Source: Chitinophagales bacterium
GTDB lineage: Bacteria > Bacteroidota > Bacteroidia > Chitinophagales > Chitinophagaceae
Length of the DNA: 64,000 bases
Direction: 5' to 3'
Assembly (NCBI GenBank): GCA_015654695.1
Contig: JAATGJ010000033.1
Location: forward strand, 1-64,000
Below are positions 43,319 to 52,584 of this stretch, in pieces. The notes below the pieces were generated by a model that was not told the DNA's origin, made no database searches, and worked only from the letters and a program-made list of their open reading frames with translations. Made by a program: the position numbers and the translations under genes. The number at the start of each line of letters is the position of its first letter. Position 1 is the stretch's first letter.

Positions 43319-44971
43319 TTAATTAGCCGGTTCAGGCTTACCCAGCTTTCTTGCAAACACAACCAGGTGAACTGCTGCAAAAATTAACGATATGTAGAGC
43401 AATGTTCTGTCTGTATCAAAACCAAGCGAGTATTGATGTAAAAACCCTACCACCACCAATAACAGGGAAAGAGCTAAACCCGTATAACGGGCAATTTTCA
43501 TTCCCTTACGTTCAGTGGTGCCATTACCCAGATGGCTGTGTTTGGCTCCATATACCAGGTATATATCCAGCCCGATCAGCATCCATACCAGCAAACGAAT
43601 CCAGGTATCCATTGGTAAAAATATCATCATGAATAAACAAGTAGCAATGCCAAGTATAGGAACTAACGGAACCAATGGTGTTTTGAAAGCTCTTGGCAGT
43701 TCCGGCATTTTTTTACGCATTACCCATACACCGATACACACCAGGATAAAGGCGAACAGTGTTCCAATACTGGTCATCTCACCTACCACATCTGCCGGAA
43801 CAAATGCAGCAAAAGCACTTACAAAAAGCATAAACAGAAAATTGTTTTTTGCAGGCGTTTGTGTTTTAGGGTTTACAGCAGAGAAAATTTTTGGTATCAA
43901 ACCGTCTTTACTCATACTATAGAATACCCGGCTTTGTCCCATCAACATCACGAGGATAACAGAAGAGTAGCCAAAAAGAATAGCGACTACGATAGCACGG
44001 TTTAGCCAGGGGTAATCAGGTTTAATAACACCTGCTGCATCAGCAGTACCCATGTGGTCAATAGCTACAGCGACAGGAGCAATACCATCTTTTCCCGCAA
44101 ATGTTGTATAGCTGGTAACGCCAGTCATTACATGGGCAAAGAGTATATATAAAATGGTACAAATAAGCAGCGAACCTAAAATACCTATTGGCATATCTCT
44201 TTTAGGATTTTTGGCTTCCTGCGCAGCCGTACTCACGGCGTCAAAACCGATATAGGCAAAAAAGACAATGGCTGCAGCCCTGATAATACCACTGAAACCA
44301 AAGTCGCCAAATTTACCTGTGTTATCAGGAATGTAAGGATTATAATTATCAGTATTAATGTACTTCCATCCCAGGAAAATGAAGATTAAAACCACCGCTA
44401 TTTTTACTGTTACGATAATGCTGTTTACGGTAGCACTTTCTTTTGTGCCTTTTATTAATAATAAACTCATTAAAACAATAATGAATACAGCAGGAAGATT
44501 AATAATACCACCACTCCATGGTCCGGCTGTAAGCTCTACCGGTAGCTGAATACCAAAACCATCCAGGAATTTAACTAAATAGCGGCTCCAGCTTATTCCC
44601 ACGGTTGCTGCACCCACCGCATATTCCAATACTAAATCCCAGCCAATGATCCAGGCGATGAATTCACCCATGGTGGCATAAGAATAAGTATAGGCGCTTC
44701 CCGCAACAGGAATCATGGAGGCAAACTCAGCATAACACAGACCTGCAAAGAGACAACCCAGACCTGCTACTACAAAAGACAGGGTAATTGCCGGGCCTGC
44801 ATGATTAGCAGCCGCCATACCGGTAATAGAAAATAAACCAGCGCCAATGATGGCGCCGATGCCAAGGGCGATCAAACCTTTTGCACCAAGGGTTTTTTTT
44901 AATGTATGTTCTCCGGTTTCTGCTGCTTCATTCATTAAAGCAGCCATTGGTTTTCTGACAAATAAACTCAT
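43319..44971 (-). CDS. APC-family amino acid permease
   Basis: Inner-membrane amino acid transporter of 550 residues with about 12-14 membrane helices. The conserved APC helix 1 block is GIGAIIGAGLFSITGMAA (about 35-52), and the consensus PxAGSAYTYSYATMGE and FFAYIGFDAVSTAAQEAKNP follow, typical of the cationic amino acid transporter (CAT/YfnA) subgroup. The C-terminal helices include a CAT-type extra pair. The start at 44971 (MSLFVRKPMAALM) is chosen because the upstream 33 codons are not conserved and would not be membrane-compatible. The gene is divergent from the glutamate/dicarboxylate symporter cluster. Confidence 0.92.
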   Translation of the reverse strand: MSLFVRKPMAALMNEAAETGEHTLKKTLGAKGLIALGIGAIIGAGLFSITGMAAANHAGPAITLSFVVAGLGCLFAGLCYAEFASMIPVAGSAYTYSYATMGEFIAWIIGWDLVLEYAVGAATVGISWSRYLVKFLDGFGIQLPVELTAGPWSGGIINLPAVFIIVLMSLLLIKGTKESATVNSIIVTVKIAVVLIFIFLGWKYINTDNYNPYIPDNTGKFGDFGFSGIIRAAAIVFFAYIGFDAVSTAAQEAKNPKRDMPIGILGSLLICTILYILFAHVMTGVTSYTTFAGKDGIAPVAVAIDHMGTADAAGVIKPDYPWLNRAIVVAILFGYSSVILVMLMGQSRVFYSMSKDGLIPKIFSAVNPKTQTPAKNNFLFMLFVSAFAAFVPADVVGEMTSIGTLFAFILVCIGVWVMRKKMPELPRAFKTPLVPLVPILGIATCLFMMIFLPMDTWIRLLVWMLIGLDIYLVYGAKHSHLGNGTTERKGMKIARYTGLALSLLLVVVGFLHQYSLGFDTDRTLLYISLIFAAVHLVVFARKLGKPEPAN

Positions 44972-45100
44972 AAGCTTAGTTGATTGTAGTTGGGGAATAT
45001 CCGTATTATATAATAATAAACAGACTGAAAAATAGTGATTTCTGCTAAAAGCCGGATAAAAGATTTTCAACGGCAGGGGGCAAAACCAATTCCCCCGGTT

Positions 45101-45133
45101 TTTGCCATTATTAGAAATAAACCTTTAGTTTTG
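45101..45133 (+). promoter_or_regulatory. Promoter of the transporter-DedA cluster
   Basis: TTTG (45101-45104), 21 bases, TAGTTTTG (45126-45133): a perfect match to both elements of the Bacteroidota primary promoter. The ATG follows 20 bases after the box. Confidence 0.82.
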
Positions 45134-45152
45134 AGACATTACTAAAGCTGTT

Positions 45153-46640
45153 ATGAATAAACGTAAAGCCGGGCTGCTTTCCTTACTCCTGTTCACTATT
45201 ATTGCTGCGCTTCATTTGATCCACCTGGAAGAATGGGCCAGTTTCCCTGAACAGCTATTAATGACCAGCCGCTGGATATTCATAGCCAGTCTTGTTTTGT
45301 TTGCTTTATATAAAAAGTCATTAACGACGTGGATCCTCGTAGCAATGGCCATAGGGGTGGAGATAGGGCTTGACTTTCCCGCCTTTTCCCAAAACCTTTC
45401 TTTTCTTAGTAAGATATTCCTGCGATTAGTTAAGACAATAGTAGCGCCGTTGTTATTTGCTACGCTGGTGGTAGGCATTGCCAGTCATAGCAACTTAAAG
45501 CAAGTGGGTCGTATTGGCTGGAAATCGCTTTTGTATTTTGAAATAGTAACAACGCTTGCTCTGCTTATTGGTATCGTATTTATCAATATTACAAAGGCGG
45601 GAGTAGGGATAAAAGTGCCCACGACCTTAGAACTGCCTAAATCATCCGAAAAATTATTTCAATCAAAAGTAATCTCTATTCTGGATAGTTCCGGCGTAAA
45701 AGCGCCGGCGGGATTGCTTGAACGTTTGCCGGATACGCCGCCAAAAGGCTGGCAGGATCATATCATCGATATTTTCCCGGAAAATATCATTAAATCAGTT
45801 TATGAAGGCAATGTTCTTCCTATCGTTCTGTTCAGTGTCATATTCGGTATTGCGGTGGCCTTGCTAAATGAAAAAAAGAAAAGGCCCATGATTGAATTCG
45901 CCGAGAGCCTGGCCGAGACGATGTTTAAATTCACCAACATCATCATGTACTTTGCTCCTTTTGGTGTGGGTGCCGCTATTGCTGTTACGGTGGGGCATTT
46001 AGGAATTGATATTCTTAAAAACCTGGCTCTCCTTCTCATTACTTTATACATGGCATTGATAGCATTTATCCTGCTTGTATTACTACCAATCGCTTTATGG
46101 GTAGCTAAAATACCGGTACGAAAATTCATCCAGGCTATCCGTGAACCCGTATCTATCGCTTTTGCTACCACCAGTTCCGATTCGGCGTTGCCCAAGGCCT
46201 TGGAGAATATGGAAAAATTCGGTGTGCCCCGTAAAATCGTATCATTTGTTATTCCCACAGGATATACTTTTAACCTCGATGGCACAACCTTGTATCTTTC
46301 CCTGGCCTCCGTTTTTGTAGCGCAGGCAGCGGGTATGCATCTTTCATTTGGAGAGCAGTTATTCATCGGGCTCTCATTGATGCTTACCAGCAAGGGAGTG
46401 GCGGCGGTGCCAAGAGCTTCCTTAGTGATATTGATCGCTACCGCGCATACATTTGGGTTTCCACTCTGGCCTATCATGGCTATTTATGGTATAGATGAAC
46501 TGATGGATATGGCCCGCACTTCTGTGAATGTTATTGGCAATACATTAGCCAGTTGCGTAGTGGCAAGATGGGAGGGCGAGTTTGATGATAAAAAAGCGCT
46601 GGCCTTTAATGAGAAAGAAGCGGATGCAGTTATTGGGTAA
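45153..46640 (+). CDS. Dicarboxylate/amino acid:cation symporter (DAACS family)
   Basis: Secondary transporter of 495 residues for glutamate/aspartate or C4-dicarboxylates. Landmarks are the helix 3 block FLRLVKTIVAPLLFATLVVG, the serine-rich re-entrant loop FATTSSDSALPKALENM (HP1-type), and the helix 7 block SFVIPTGYTFNLDGTTLYL, with TSKGVAAVPRASLVIL in HP2 and DELMDMARTSVNVIGN in helix 8, which holds the Asp and Arg/Asn used for substrate. An extra N-terminal stretch of about 60 residues with two helices precedes the usual start. It has its own promoter and is followed by DedA, MFS and GT9 genes in close order. Confidence 0.93.
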   Translation: MNKRKAGLLSLLLFTIIAALHLIHLEEWASFPEQLLMTSRWIFIASLVLFALYKKSLTTWILVAMAIGVEIGLDFPAFSQNLSFLSKIFLRLVKTIVAPLLFATLVVGIASHSNLKQVGRIGWKSLLYFEIVTTLALLIGIVFINITKAGVGIKVPTTLELPKSSEKLFQSKVISILDSSGVKAPAGLLERLPDTPPKGWQDHIIDIFPENIIKSVYEGNVLPIVLFSVIFGIAVALLNEKKKRPMIEFAESLAETMFKFTNIIMYFAPFGVGAAIAVTVGHLGIDILKNLALLLITLYMALIAFILLVLLPIALWVAKIPVRKFIQAIREPVSIAFATTSSDSALPKALENMEKFGVPRKIVSFVIPTGYTFNLDGTTLYLSLASVFVAQAAGMHLSFGEQLFIGLSLMLTSKGVAAVPRASLVILIATAHTFGFPLWPIMAIYGIDELMDMARTSVNVIGNTLASCVVARWEGEFDDKKALAFNEKEADAVIG

Positions 46641-46683
46641 ACATTTTTGTATTTCAAAACAGGCTAAAACTATTTATTAAGAC

Positions 46684-47406
46684 ATGGGTATCTATTTATT
46701 AGAGGGCGGTGGCTTTTTACAGCAATTTATTGATTGGATCATCAATTATGGCGGTTTATATATTCTGCTGCTGGTAATCTTTGCTGAAACAGGTTTGTTC
46801 GTTGGGTTTTTCTTTCCCGGTGATTCGTTGTTGTTTGCAGCAGGCATCTATGCAGATGATTTAGCCAAAAAATTTATGGGCATACCCAAGGAAGATGCGA
46901 TCTCTTTTGGGTTTCCGCATGTCGTAATTATTTTGATGGTGATGACAGCTTCTGTGTTGGGGAATATAGTAGGTTATTGGTTTGGCAGAAAGGCAGGCCC
47001 GTTATTATATGAACGAAAAGAGACCTGGATATTCAGGCGTAAACATCTTTACCGTGCGACAGAATTTTACCATAAATATGGTAAAGCGACAATTTTCCTG
47101 GCCAAGTTCCTGCCTATTGTAAGAACCTTTGCTCCCATTGTTGCAGGAATAGTAAAGATGAGCAGGCCAGTATTTATGTTTTATAATATAATTGGAAGTG
47201 TGGCCTGGGTATCTTCTATGATGCTGGGTGGCTATTTCCTGGAAGATTGGGTGAAGCGAAAGTTCGAATTTAGTTTGAAAGATCATATAGAAGCTATTAC
47301 TATCGGCATCATTCTCGTAACGACTTTGCCGGTGTTGTATAAGTTATTTTTTGCAAAGAAACCGGTTGTGCCCCCTCGGCCGGCAGATGGTGATGTAAAG
47401 TCATAA
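46684..47406 (+). CDS. DedA-family membrane protein
   Basis: Integral membrane protein of 240 residues in the DedA (SNARE-associated/VTT) family; members act as lipid-carrier flippases, for example undecaprenyl-phosphate recycling. Conserved blocks are FAETGLFVGFFFPGDSLLFA (about 33-52), GNIVGYWFGRKAGP, the amphipathic helix with FYHKYGKATIFLAKFLPIVR, and TFAPIVAGIVKMSRPVFMFY. The glutamate, FxPG and Arg residues that mark the family are present. It starts 43 bases after the symporter and ends 4 bases before the MFS gene, so it is in the same transcription unit. Confidence 0.93.
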   Translation: MGIYLLEGGGFLQQFIDWIINYGGLYILLLVIFAETGLFVGFFFPGDSLLFAAGIYADDLAKKFMGIPKEDAISFGFPHVVIILMVMTASVLGNIVGYWFGRKAGPLLYERKETWIFRRKHLYRATEFYHKYGKATIFLAKFLPIVRTFAPIVAGIVKMSRPVFMFYNIIGSVAWVSSMMLGGYFLEDWVKRKFEFSLKDHIEAITIGIILVTTLPVLYKLFFAKKPVVPPRPADGDVKS

Positions 47407-47410
47407 TTGT

Positions 47411-48673
47411 ATGCAGCCTGCAAAGACACATTCCATATTCAATATTGCAGTTATCGTTGCGGCCTTAGGCTATTTCGTTGATATCTATGATCTGCTGTTG
47501 TTTACCATAGTCAGGGAACCAAGTCTCCGTGATCTTGGTGTTAATATGCTGGATGGAAAAGCTGTACTGGCTGCCAGTACCAAGGTCATCAACTGGCAGA
47601 TGGTAGGATTATTGATTGGCGGTATTCTCTGGGGAATCATGGGTGATAAGAAAGGAAGACTATCTGTTTTATTTGGTTCCATCATTCTTTATTCAGTTGC
47701 TAATTTTATTACCGGGTTTGTAGAGAATACTGATCAGTATGCGCATGCAAGATTCGCAGCAGGTATTGGTCTTGCTGGTGAATTGGGGGCGGGCATTACA
47801 TTAGTGAGTGAATTATTGCCAAAGAATAAAAGAGGTATCGGTACATCACTGGTAGCGGGTATTGGTTTATTTGGTGCTGTCTTTGCTTATTTTGTTTTTA
47901 AATTTACGGATCAGGATTGGCGCTTATGTTATAAAATAGGTGGCGGACTGGGCATTGCGTTATTGTTCCTTCGTATCAGTGTTGCTGAAAGCGGCATGTT
48001 TAAAGAAGTAAAACAACAAAACGTTTCAAGGGGAAACCTGCTAATGTTCTTTAATAACGGGAAACGTTTCAAAAAATATATACTCGCTATTCTTATTGGT
48101 CTGCCTACCTGGTATGTAATAGGCATATTGGTAAACTATAGTAACCGGTTTGCAACCGCTTTTTATGGGGAGAATAAAATTGAATCTGGCCGTGCTATCA
48201 TGTATGCATACGCTGCCATAGCTGTTGGCGATATACTAGTGGGTCTCATCAGCCAGTATTTCAAAAGCCGGAAGAAAGCATTATATCTTTTTTATTTATT
48301 TACTATTCTATCAGGAATTCTCTTTTTCAGCGGAGCTGTACAATCAGATACGAGCATGTATATTGCCTGCGCCGCATTAGGATTCAGTACTGGTTTCTGG
48401 GCCATCTTTGTAACCATGGGGGCTGAACAGTTTGGTACCAATCTGCGGGCTACTGCCGCTACTACCATTCCTAATATGGTGAGGGGCGCTTTACCATTAA
48501 TAAACATCATGTTTCTTGGTTTGTTTCAAAAGAGCTGGGGCTGGGATATTGTGCAAAGCGGTATCATTACTGGTATCATTGTTATGGCCATCACCCTGGT
48601 AGCAGCTTATTTTACGGAAGAGACTTTTCATAAAGACCTTAATTATGTTGAAGCAGAAGAAATGATCCCCTAA
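47411..48673 (+). CDS. MFS transporter
   Basis: Major facilitator of 420 residues with about 12 helices. The inter-domain helix 2-3 motif GGILWGIMGDKKGRLSVLFG (about 58-77) matches the MFS signature GxxxDrxGrr. Its sequence most resembles sugar-phosphate or metabolite:proton symporters (SP/MHS type), with AGIGLAGELGAGITLVSELL in helix 4-5. The substrate is unknown. It begins 4 bases after dedA and is followed after 13 bases by a GT9 gene. Confidence 0.88.
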   Translation: MQPAKTHSIFNIAVIVAALGYFVDIYDLLLFTIVREPSLRDLGVNMLDGKAVLAASTKVINWQMVGLLIGGILWGIMGDKKGRLSVLFGSIILYSVANFITGFVENTDQYAHARFAAGIGLAGELGAGITLVSELLPKNKRGIGTSLVAGIGLFGAVFAYFVFKFTDQDWRLCYKIGGGLGIALLFLRISVAESGMFKEVKQQNVSRGNLLMFFNNGKRFKKYILAILIGLPTWYVIGILVNYSNRFATAFYGENKIESGRAIMYAYAAIAVGDILVGLISQYFKSRKKALYLFYLFTILSGILFFSGAVQSDTSMYIACAALGFSTGFWAIFVTMGAEQFGTNLRATAATTIPNMVRGALPLINIMFLGLFQKSWGWDIVQSGIITGIIVMAITLVAAYFTEETFHKDLNYVEAEEMIP

Positions 48674-48686
48674 TTTTTAATAAGCA

Positions 48687-49673
48687 GTGTCTAAATTCCT
48701 TTTAATACGTTTTTCTTCCATTGGTGATATTGTACTGACAACACCTGTTATACGTTGCCTGAAAAAACAAGTGCCCGATGCCCAAGTTCATTTTTTGGTA
48801 AAAGATTCTTTTCGTTCTGTGGTTGAGCATAACCCGTATGTTGACAAACTACATGTATGGGCGCATAGCTGGGAACTGATGATGCATGAATTAAAAGAAG
48901 AAAACTACGATTGTATTATTGACCTGCACCATAACGTAAAAACGTTAAGGGTGAGGAAAGCCCTGAAAGTAAAATCCTTTTCATTTCATAAACTGAATGT
49001 AGAAAAGTATATCTACACAAGTATAAAACTCAACATTCTCCCAAAAGTTCATATCGTTGACCGCTACCTGGCTACATTAAAATCATTTAATGTAAAAAAT
49101 GATGATGCGGGACTGGATTATTTTATTGCACCTCATGAAGAAACGAAAAGACAGGATATCCCCGGTTCTCATTATGCAGGGTATATTGCCTGTGTTATTG
49201 GCGCTGCACATGGCACCAAAAGATGGCCGGTGGAGAAATGGAAGGAATTTGCCCGGCAAATGGATCATCCTATTATTTTACTAGGCGGGAAGGAAGATGC
49301 CGCTAATGGAAAAGAGATAGCGTCAGTAGATGATATAAAAGTGTATAATGCTTGCGGCAAATTCAGTTTGAATGAAAGCGCTGATCTTGTAAAGAAATCA
49401 AAATTGGTCGTCTCTAATGATACGGGCCTGATGCATATCGCGGCGGCTTTTAAAAAACCGGTCATTTCACTATGGGGTAATACGGTTCCTTCTTTCGGGA
49501 TGTATCCTTACTATGGTGATACTGCAGTTTCCAATACGATATTACAAACTGCAAAACTCTGGTGCCGCCCCTGTTCCAAGATAGGTTATGATAAATGCCC
49601 CCTTGGACATTTTAAATGTATGCAAAAGATAGAAGTGGATGATGTACTGGCAGCCGTTAAAAAAAGGCTGTGA
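48687..49673 (+). CDS. Glycosyltransferase family 9 (heptosyltransferase-like)
   Basis: Protein of 328 residues of the ADP-heptose:LPS heptosyltransferase family (GT-B fold). It begins KFLLIRFSSIGDIVLTTPVI, the usual N-terminal block, and has IIDLHHNVKTLRVRKALK, then GAAHGTKRWPVEKWKEFA, and the donor-site block LVVSNDTGLMHIAAAFKKPV followed by SLWGNTVP. The start is a GTG at 48687, 13 bases after the MFS stop. It probably adds a sugar in lipopolysaccharide core or another envelope glycan. The last 17 bases overlap a convergent gene. Confidence 0.93.
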   Translation: MSKFLLIRFSSIGDIVLTTPVIRCLKKQVPDAQVHFLVKDSFRSVVEHNPYVDKLHVWAHSWELMMHELKEENYDCIIDLHHNVKTLRVRKALKVKSFSFHKLNVEKYIYTSIKLNILPKVHIVDRYLATLKSFNVKNDDAGLDYFIAPHEETKRQDIPGSHYAGYIACVIGAAHGTKRWPVEKWKEFARQMDHPIILLGGKEDAANGKEIASVDDIKVYNACGKFSLNESADLVKKSKLVVSNDTGLMHIAAAFKKPVISLWGNTVPSFGMYPYYGDTAVSNTILQTAKLWCRPCSKIGYDKCPLGHFKCMQKIEVDDVLAAVKKRL

Positions 49674-49899
49674 TCTTTTTCCACCAGGGTTCCTGCCTGG
49701 GTACAAATTGTGAAGACACGACATAAGCGTTTATCTGGGCCACTATCTCATTCTCGATAAGTTCTCTTTCCTTCTCGGATATTTCAGTTTTCTTATCGTT
49801 GGTGCAGGAAAGCCAGTTCTGTATCTGTCTTTTTTCTGCAGGTACTGATTGCCCGGAAAGATACCTGCCTGTTTTTTTTCTTAATGATTCTGTTGTCAT
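49657..49899 (-). CDS. Short protein resembling the N-terminal part of a FecR-type anti-sigma factor
   Basis: Protein of 80 residues. The first 35 residues (LRKKTGRYLSGQSVPAEKRQ and IQNWLS) resemble the sigma-binding N-terminal domain of Bacteroidota FecR-like anti-sigma proteins (usually YLSGxAsxeExxxlxxWl). The membrane helix and periplasmic FecR domain are absent. It ends in an aromatic and basic tail (PWWKKITAFF). It lies 40 bases after a sigma-like gene on the same strand, which supports pairing. Whether this is a functional mini anti-sigma factor or a decayed one is open. Confidence 0.6.
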   Translation of the reverse strand: MTTESLRKKTGRYLSGQSVPAEKRQIQNWLSCTNDKKTEISEKERELIENEIVAQINAYVVSSQFVPRQEPWWKKITAFF

Positions 49900-49939
49900 A
49901 GCAAGGCTTATTTAAAAGTTATAAAATCTATTATAATGA

Positions 49940-50452
49940 TCACCAAAGGTTAAGCATATTTTGCAGGGCGTGCTTTAATCCTTTTAAACTAATGGAAGGA
50001 TTGTACCTATTCCACCACTGCTCTTCGACCCTTATAGTACGCAAGGCAGAATGCTGACCATTGGATGTGTTTGAATCATCGAATTTAACAGGTTGCTTTG
50101 CTTTCTGCAGTTCTGCAACATTGAAACCCGGGATAACACCATCTTCAATAACTGAAATATCAGCATCCTTATTCAGCTTATTGTTGACACATTGTACTAC
50201 AGACTTCCGGACTTCAGTATATAAATGGAGGGATATAGAAAAATCAATGGGTAATGATTGCCTGTCCTCCCATAATGCGATAAAGATATTCCTGACGATC
50301 CTTTTAGCATCCTCACTGGAATTCAACTTACTCATGCAATAGGTGTAAAGAGAATAACAATAGCGGCGGGAAAGCTCTTCAAAAGCTGTTGTATCATCTG
50401 CGGCTAGCCTGTCAATCAGGGTTTGCTCCGGGGTAAAATTCCTGCTCATCAT
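49940..50452 (-). CDS. ECF sigma-like protein with region 2 only
   Basis: Protein of 170 residues. Residues 10-70 match sigma-70 region 2 of ECF factors: LIDRLAADDTTAFEELSRRY, SLYTYCMSKLNSSEDAKRIV and NIFIALWEDRQSL. The usual region 4 helix-turn-helix is not recognisable in the C-terminal half, which instead reads as an unrelated, partly low-order stretch (NKLNKDADISVIEDGVIPGF; VEEQWWNRYNPSISLKGLKH). Downstream space of 40 bases leaves no room for a displaced region 4. It may bind core polymerase without specific -35 contact, or be inactive. The next gene is a short FecR-like protein. Confidence 0.7.
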   Translation of the reverse strand: MMSRNFTPEQTLIDRLAADDTTAFEELSRRYCYSLYTYCMSKLNSSEDAKRIVRNIFIALWEDRQSLPIDFSISLHLYTEVRKSVVQCVNNKLNKDADISVIEDGVIPGFNVAELQKAKQPVKFDDSNTSNGQHSALRTIRVEEQWWNRYNPSISLKGLKHALQNMLNLW

Positions 50453-50744
50453 GGGTACGATTTAGAGTTAACAATCCGTAGAATATTGGAGTTGTTTTAT
50501 CGCAGGAATTGGGTTGTGATTAGAATTCTAAAGTAGAAAGAAAATTCAGAACCGCAAGGATTAACCTGATGTGACTTTTACGTAGTGGCAGGTATCTCCC
50601 CGCAATAATTTGATAATAAACCCTTAGGGTTTATTTTATTTTTTCAACATAGTTATCCACTCGTAATTATACGTTATGCAATATGCCGGTACGGGTGAGA
50701 TCTTCTTGTACGGCGATGCAGTAACTTACTCTAAATTCTGAATA
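50453..50744. other. Divergent intergenic region with orphan hairpin
   Basis: This gap separates the sigma-like gene (minus) from a secreted hydrolase-like gene (plus). No gene is visible. It contains one strong terminator-like hairpin at 50615-50644 but no clear promoter box pair. Confidence 0.55.
50615..50644 (+). terminator. Orphan terminator-like hairpin
   Basis: AATAAACCC and GGGTTTATT form a perfect 9-bp stem with loop TTA (50615-50635), followed by TTATTTTTT on the plus strand. No plus-strand gene precedes it; the next one starts 100 bases later. It could end a small RNA or act as an attenuator. Confidence 0.55.
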
Positions 50745-51683
50745 TTGAAAGCTTTCCTGTTTCTTTCCCTGTTAGTGATGGGTTATGTTCTGCCGGCCCA
50801 GCAAAATACGGGCAGCATTATTTCTTTTATGATGAAAGACAGTGTCAGGGTGACTATTGATAATCCCGGCCATCTTTATAAACGAAAAGCTACTATTATT
50901 ACTTTCTATGCTTTACCCAATGGTAACACAACGGAACAGACAATGGGAAAGAAAATAAAGGAAGGAGATGACTGGCATTTCGACATACAACATATAAAAG
51001 CACAAACGAAATTCATCCGCAAGCGATTACGTCAAAAGAATTTTATAGTTATTTACCTGGAGAATAATTATAGAAGCTGGCCCGCCTGGAAACAACGACA
51101 CCCGGATTATACAAAACTAATTCCCCATATAATAGACTCGCTGAATAAGCTGGTACCCGGTAAACAGAAAGACATTTACCTGAATGGCCATAGCGGTGGC
51201 GGCAGTTTTATTTTCGGCTACCTGGCAGCCTCGGATAAGATACCAGCCAATATCAAGCGAATAAGTTTTTTGGACAGTGATTATGGATACGATAGCGGTT
51301 ACTATCCAAAATTCAGGAATTGGTTAGAAACCCTAAAGGGATCAGTCTTAAATGTATTTGCTTATAATGATAGTGTAGCATTATATAACGGCAAATCATT
51401 TGTATCTGCTACAGGAGGTACCTGGTACAGGAGTCGTTTATTTTTACAGCATTTGCAGGCTGATTTTTCATTGAAAAAAATCCGTGATGATAGTTTGATT
51501 ATTTATCAGTCCGGTGATAAAAGGATTCAGCTCTTTTTTAAAACAAACCCTGGCAGGAAGATATTTCATACCACGCAGGTGGAGTTAAATGGGTTTATTC
51601 ATTCCGTTCTGTGCGGAACCCTTCACGATTCGAAAAGATACAAATACTATGAAGGACGTGCTTATACAGAATTAATAGAATAG
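50745..51683 (+). CDS. Secreted alpha/beta-hydrolase-like protein
   Basis: Protein of 312 residues. The signal peptide (KAFLFLSLLVMGYVLPAQQ) follows a TTG start at 50745. The nucleophile elbow is probably IYLNGHSGGGSFIFGYL (GHSGG, about residue 150), preceded by an oxyanion-side strand ITFYALPNGNTTEQTM with an Asn-Gly-Asn turn. An acid (D in LDSDYGYD) and His (FIHSVLCG near the end) complete a plausible triad. I do not recognise a specific family; it looks like a lipase- or esterase-type fold in the periplasm or outside. The TTG start is inferred from the placement of the signal peptide. Confidence 0.72.
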   Translation: MKAFLFLSLLVMGYVLPAQQNTGSIISFMMKDSVRVTIDNPGHLYKRKATIITFYALPNGNTTEQTMGKKIKEGDDWHFDIQHIKAQTKFIRKRLRQKNFIVIYLENNYRSWPAWKQRHPDYTKLIPHIIDSLNKLVPGKQKDIYLNGHSGGGSFIFGYLAASDKIPANIKRISFLDSDYGYDSGYYPKFRNWLETLKGSVLNVFAYNDSVALYNGKSFVSATGGTWYRSRLFLQHLQADFSLKKIRDDSLIIYQSGDKRIQLFFKTNPGRKIFHTTQVELNGFIHSVLCGTLHDSKRYKYYEGRAYTELIE

Positions 51684-51687
51684 GCTT

Positions 51688-52443
51688 TTAAAATTCATAG
51701 TTTAAGCCCATGGAAAAATTATAGGTAGTTTTTGGGGCATCCCCTGCCGGGAAGCTATCATACAGGTAATTCCATAAAAGAGAAATCCAGAAATGGTTAC
51801 CTGTTTTTATTTTGACAACAGACTGGTTCAATATCCTTGCATCTTTTATCTCTTTCAGCAACGGCTGGTAAAACGTAGTGCTGATGATCTCTATATTATT
51901 AGCAGGAAGCAGGGTAAAAGAAATATAGCTGCTGTTGCGCACATCATGGTGCTTCACTACAGGAATAGTTCTTTCTTTTTCATGTTCGTACATGAAAAGG
52001 GTAGTGGCATAGAGCCGGAATTGTTTGCTGTCAAACAATTTAAACCTTGGGCCTGCACCGGCCAGGTATCTCGCATCAATTTGCGTAACATAGTTTTTTT
52101 GTGCCTGGGCAAAAGCTTCCCAGCGAAGCCATGAATTGATCTTATAATTATAGCGGAGATGGCCAAAGCTATTGGCAATGAATTTTTCAGAACCTGCTTT
52201 GAGGAAACCGTAATCCGCCAGTATCAGCCAGAGGCTTTTCTTTGTTTTGTATTGAAGATGTGCATTAAGGGTTATCTGTGTTATCTCTTCCTCATTTTTG
52301 GTGAATGAAAAACTGCTGCCGGCGTTACCTTTCCATCCTGTAGTATCGGATTGCATACGGGAGCTTTCAATATTTACAATTTGAGAATAAGAGACCCGGA
52401 TGCTAAATAAAAAAGTAAGCGGGTATAAAAAGAGTATCCGCAT
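51688..52443 (-). CDS. DUF481-like outer-membrane protein
   Basis: Protein of 251 residues with a signal peptide (RILFLYPLTFLFSIRVSYSQ). The remainder reads as alternating beta strands ending in an aromatic residue (NFSMGLNYEF), typical of a small outer-membrane barrel, and the spaced W/Y/F residues (WLRWEAFAQAQKNYVTQID; LAGAGPRFKLFDSKQFRLY) match DUF481 (salt-induced outer membrane protein-like) proteins. The start at 52443 is preferred because it opens the signal peptide. Convergent with the hydrolase-like gene; four bases separate them. Confidence 0.78.
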   Translation of the reverse strand: MRILFLYPLTFLFSIRVSYSQIVNIESSRMQSDTTGWKGNAGSSFSFTKNEEEITQITLNAHLQYKTKKSLWLILADYGFLKAGSEKFIANSFGHLRYNYKINSWLRWEAFAQAQKNYVTQIDARYLAGAGPRFKLFDSKQFRLYATTLFMYEHEKERTIPVVKHHDVRNSSYISFTLLPANNIEIISTTFYQPLLKEIKDARILNQSVVKIKTGNHFWISLLWNYLYDSFPAGDAPKTTYNFSMGLNYEF

Positions 52444-52534
52444 ATATGCGTGTATTGTTTGTTGTCTTATTACAAAGATTGGGAAATACGGGAGATGGTA
52501 AATACTCATTTTAGAGTAGCCGGACTAAAATAAA

Positions 52535-52564
52535 AAAAGCGGTACAAAATGCTGCACCGCTTTT
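52535..52564 (-). terminator. Terminator downstream of the SnoaL-like lipoprotein gene
   Basis: AAAAGCGGT and ACCGCTTTT form a 9-bp stem with a 12-nt loop, A-rich before and T-rich after on both strands. It lies 20 bases after the stop of the minus-strand lipoprotein gene. Confidence 0.65.
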
Positions 52565-52584
52565 ATTCATCTATGTGTTTTTTA

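Noticed and set aside
49900-49939. Displaced sigma region 4 after the sigma-like gene
   Set aside because: Only 40 bases separate the two genes, too short to encode a helix-turn-helix, and no frameshift recovers one.
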